Shown here: piece after piece, positions 42,685-44,717 of the stretch
Layout: each line of letters starts with the position of its first letter
Numbering within the stretch: position 1 is the stretch's first letter
Origin: Thiobaca trueperi
Lineage (GTDB): Bacteria; Pseudomonadota; Gammaproteobacteria; Chromatiales; Chromatiaceae
DNA length: 44,717 nt
Assembly (NCBI RefSeq): GCF_004342175.1
Contig: NZ_SMAO01000014.1
Coordinates: 1 to 44,717 of the forward strand
Reading direction: 5' to 3'
The notes under the pieces: model-generated
Database searches by the model: none
What the model was told of the DNA's origin: nothing
The model's input: only the letters and a program-made list of their open reading frames with translations
Made by a program: the position numbers and the translations under genes

Positions 42685-43172
42685 TGCGCAGACTCACTCA
42701 ACGCTTTGTGACCGGCCTCCTGCTGGCTGGTGCCATCGGCTGCGGCACGGTGCAGGCTTATACGCTCGAAGAATTCACCTTCGAGGATCCGGCGCGAGCC
42801 GCCGAATTCCGCGATCTGATCGGCGGACTCCGCTGTCTGGTCTGTCAGAACGAATCGCTCGCCGGCTCACAGGCCGGCGTCGCCCAGGATCTGCGCAAGG
42901 AGGTCTACCGGATGATGCAGGAGGGCAAAAGCCGGCAGGATGTCGTCGATTTTCTGGTCGCCCGTTATGGCGATTTCGTGCTCTACGAGCCGCCGCTCAA
43001 GCCCTCGACCGTCATCCTCTGGTTCGGTCCTTTTCTCTTCGTCGGGATCGGCGGCTGGCTGCTGTTTCGCACCCTGCAACGCAAAAAGGCCGAGCCCGAA
43101 CAGGATCTGAGCGAAGCCGAGCGCACCCGTCTCCAGCAACTTCTCGCCAGGACCGGCGATCATCAGGATTAG
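42681..43172 (+). CDS. ccmH: Cytochrome c maturation protein CcmH
   Basis: 163 residues: a signal peptide (to AYTLEEF), the redox motif LRCLVCQNESLAGSQA, a three-helix bundle (AQDLRKEVYRMMQEGKSRQDVVDFLVARYGDFVLY) and a C-terminal membrane anchor (LWFGPFLFVGIGGWLLF). It is the short form, with CcmI encoded separately. The ATG at 42681 lies in the ccmG stop (ATGATG). Confidence 0.95.
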   Translation: MMRRLTQRFVTGLLLAGAIGCGTVQAYTLEEFTFEDPARAAEFRDLIGGLRCLVCQNESLAGSQAGVAQDLRKEVYRMMQEGKSRQDVVDFLVARYGDFVLYEPPLKPSTVILWFGPFLFVGIGGWLLFRTLQRKKAEPEQDLSEAERTRLQQLLARTGDHQD

Positions 43173-43181
43173 AGCCACATC

Positions 43182-44486
43182 ATGATCTTCTGGATTCTTG
43201 CCGCCGGCCTGATCGGTCTGGCCCTGCTGTTCATTATTCTGCCGCTCTCCCGCCAGGATGCACCTCTTGACTCGCCGGAGCCGGATGCGCTCAATCTGGA
43301 GGTCTTCCGTCAGCGTTTGCAGGAACTGGACGCCGACCTGAACGCCGGTTTTCTCGATCAGGACCAGTACGCCGCCGCCCGCCGCGATCTGGAGCGCGAT
43401 CTGCTGCACGATCTCGACGGCAACGCGGCCGCCACGCCGGACAGCACGCCATCCTCGGCTGTCAGCCGCTGGCTGCTGGCCGTCGCGCTCGCCATTGGTG
43501 TGCCTGCACTCACGGTCTTCATGTATCTGGAGCTGGGCGATCAGGGCATCATCCCGCGCCTGGAGACCGCCGCCAGCCAGCCGGCCAGCGCAGAGAATCA
43601 GGAAGCCGCCTCAATGGAGATGCTGGTCCAGCGTCTGGAAGAACGCCTGCAGGCCGATCCGGCCAACGTCGAAGGCTGGCTGATGCTCGGTCGCACCTAT
43701 CTCGCCACGGATCAGATGGAAAAAGGTCTCCAGGCCATCGAAAAGGCGTATGCGCTCGCCCCGCAGCGCGTGGATGTGATGCTGTCCTACGCCCAGGCGC
43801 TGTCGGCTGCCAGCCCGACCAAAAGTCTGGCGGGCCGACCGACCGAACTCATCCGCGCCGCACTGGCGCAGGAGCCGGACAATCAGGTCGCGCGCTGGCT
43901 CGGCGGGATGATCGACTATCAGGGAGGGCGGATCGACACGGCCATTGTGACCTGGCAGAAGATCCTGGATGAGATGGATCCCGCAAGTGACGAGGCCAAA
44001 AATCTGGGTCAGATGATTGCCGATGCGCGTCGTGAGGCGGGTCTGTCTTCCGCCGCCGCCACGACCGAACCGGCTGCAACCGAATCGCCCGCACCGAAAG
44101 CGGCATCCGATCAAACCGGAGCCATCGCCGCGCCTGCCGGCGCATCGGTCGCGGTCGAGGTGAGCCTGGACCCCGGTATCGCCGCCCAGGCGGGACCGGA
44201 TGACAGTCTCTTCATTTTTGCCCGCGCCGCCAGCGGTTCGGCCATGCCGCTGGCAGCAAAGCGTCTTCAGGTCAAGGATCTGCCGCAGACCGTGACCCTG
44301 GACGACAGCATGGCGATGATGCCTAACCGGCGTCTGTCGGATGTCACGGAGGTCGTGATCGGTGCCCGTGTCTCGAAAACGGGCGACGCCATGGCGCAGA
44401 CGGGCGATCTCGAAGGCGAAACGGGAACGATCAGGCTCGGTACTGACAGCACCGTTGCCGTCACGATCAACCGCGTCCGGCCTTAA
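43182..44486 (+). CDS. ccmI: Cytochrome c maturation protein CcmI
   Basis: This 434-residue protein has two N-terminal membrane helices (IFWILAAGLIGLALLFIILPL; WLLAVALAIGVPALTVFMYL) flanking a leucine-zipper-like cytoplasmic loop. A periplasmic TPR region (about 145-290; EGWLMLGRTYLATDQMEKGLQAIEKAYAL) binds apocytochrome C-termini. The C-terminal CcmI domain (VAVEVSLDPGIAAQAGPDDSLFIFARA) follows a Pro/Ala linker. The TAA stop is the first three bases of an 85-bp repeat unit. Confidence 0.93.
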   Translation: MIFWILAAGLIGLALLFIILPLSRQDAPLDSPEPDALNLEVFRQRLQELDADLNAGFLDQDQYAAARRDLERDLLHDLDGNAAATPDSTPSSAVSRWLLAVALAIGVPALTVFMYLELGDQGIIPRLETAASQPASAENQEAASMEMLVQRLEERLQADPANVEGWLMLGRTYLATDQMEKGLQAIEKAYALAPQRVDVMLSYAQALSAASPTKSLAGRPTELIRAALAQEPDNQVARWLGGMIDYQGGRIDTAIVTWQKILDEMDPASDEAKNLGQMIADARREAGLSSAAATTEPAATESPAPKAASDQTGAIAAPAGASVAVEVSLDPGIAAQAGPDDSLFIFARAASGSAMPLAAKRLQVKDLPQTVTLDDSMAMMPNRRLSDVTEVVIGARVSKTGDAMAQTGDLEGETGTIRLGTDSTVAVTINRVRP

Positions 44487-44566
44487 ACCGCGTCCAGTGT
44501 GACAGGCGTTTTTCGAGTGAGGATCGGCACTGTGACGACCAATGAAGTTCGGTGGGGCGCGGTTTA
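44484..44566. mobile_element. Single MITE-like unit after ccmI
   Basis: 83 bp from TAAACCGCGTCCAG to GGCGCGGTTTA, with the same end motifs as the units at 8910, 9017, 15763, 15871 and 18231. The remaining 151 bases to the window end (44567-44717) are AT-rich at first; I see no supportable gene there. Confidence 0.78.
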
Positions 44567-44717
44567 AGTAAAATTTTAAAATCAATCGCTTAGGTGATTT
44601 CTGGGGGGCTGCTCGTAGCTCATAGATACTCTGTTCTGACGCAAGTCCTTTTTGCCTCCTGTCCATCAAATTGATGAATGATTCAGACCGCTTGCGGGAG
44701 GACATAGAAGCGTTGCC

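Noticed and set aside
43611-44705. Minus-strand frame of 364 codons reaching the window end
   Set aside because: It runs antisense through ccmI and the repeat unit; the first 40 codons near 44600-44705 could belong to a gene but cannot be supported.

Overview
The window is high-GC, gene-dense proteobacterial chromosome. A gammaproteobacterium of the purple-sulfur-bacterial (Chromatiaceae) type fits best. The reasons are the gammaproteobacterial rplU-rpmA-obgE-proB block, a full-length TmcA, a complete System I cytochrome c maturation operon, HutW/HutX-type haem use, and many short palindromic intergenic repeats. This placement is inference from gene content; there is no rRNA to settle it.

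Layout. 1-1128: an AT-richer nuclease remnant, a stretch of short repeats and a VapB-like antitoxin remnant. 1129-7264 (minus): haem acquisition and breakdown, in transcriptional order hutW, hutX, a repeat, an SDR gene, a haem-degrading-type monooxygenase, hmuT, hmuU, hmuV; a Fur-box-like site precedes hutW. 7551-10156 (minus): an SLC13/ArsB-type permease and an orphan amino-acid-type binding protein. 10529-14795 (plus): a two-gene module of an archaeal-type P-loop ATPase and a 1004-residue AAA-winged-helix-TPR protein, followed by a decayed RHH-GNAT toxin-antitoxin pair. 15100-22931 (plus): housekeeping genes (rplU, rpmA, obgE, proB, tmcA), a histidine phosphatase, an OmpA-like protein and an unknown membrane protein. 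22983-36467: an export cluster with an exported CHAT protease, a TpsB pore, a TpsA exoprotein, a beta-helix gene in the opposite orientation between tpsA and tpsB, a membrane Ser/Thr kinase with a DUF4384-like tail, and an OmpA-like lipid- or wall-binding protein. 36720-44486 (plus): ccmABCDEFGHI, interrupted after ccmB by a DUF4160-DUF2442 pair and after ccmF by a repeat hairpin.

Two themes link the genes. The first is haem: import (hmuTUV), two kinds of ring opening (radical-SAM HutW and an ABM-fold enzyme), and covalent attachment to cytochromes c (ccm). The second is a surface and signalling cluster in which a secreted CHAT protease is encoded directly against a two-partner secretion pore, with a receptor-like kinase divergent from the exoprotein gene. 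This cluster and the 10.5-14.8 kb ATPase pair are the best candidates for undescribed systems.

A recurring feature is an 85-bp element with 11-bp terminal inverted repeats (TAAACCGCGTC type). It occurs as two mirror-image pairs and two single copies, and in two places its first three bases are the stop codon of the preceding gene. Several other repeat families (AATCCTG tracts, a CCCTCTCC/GGGAGAGG palindrome inserted in frame in tmcA) show heavy repeat traffic.
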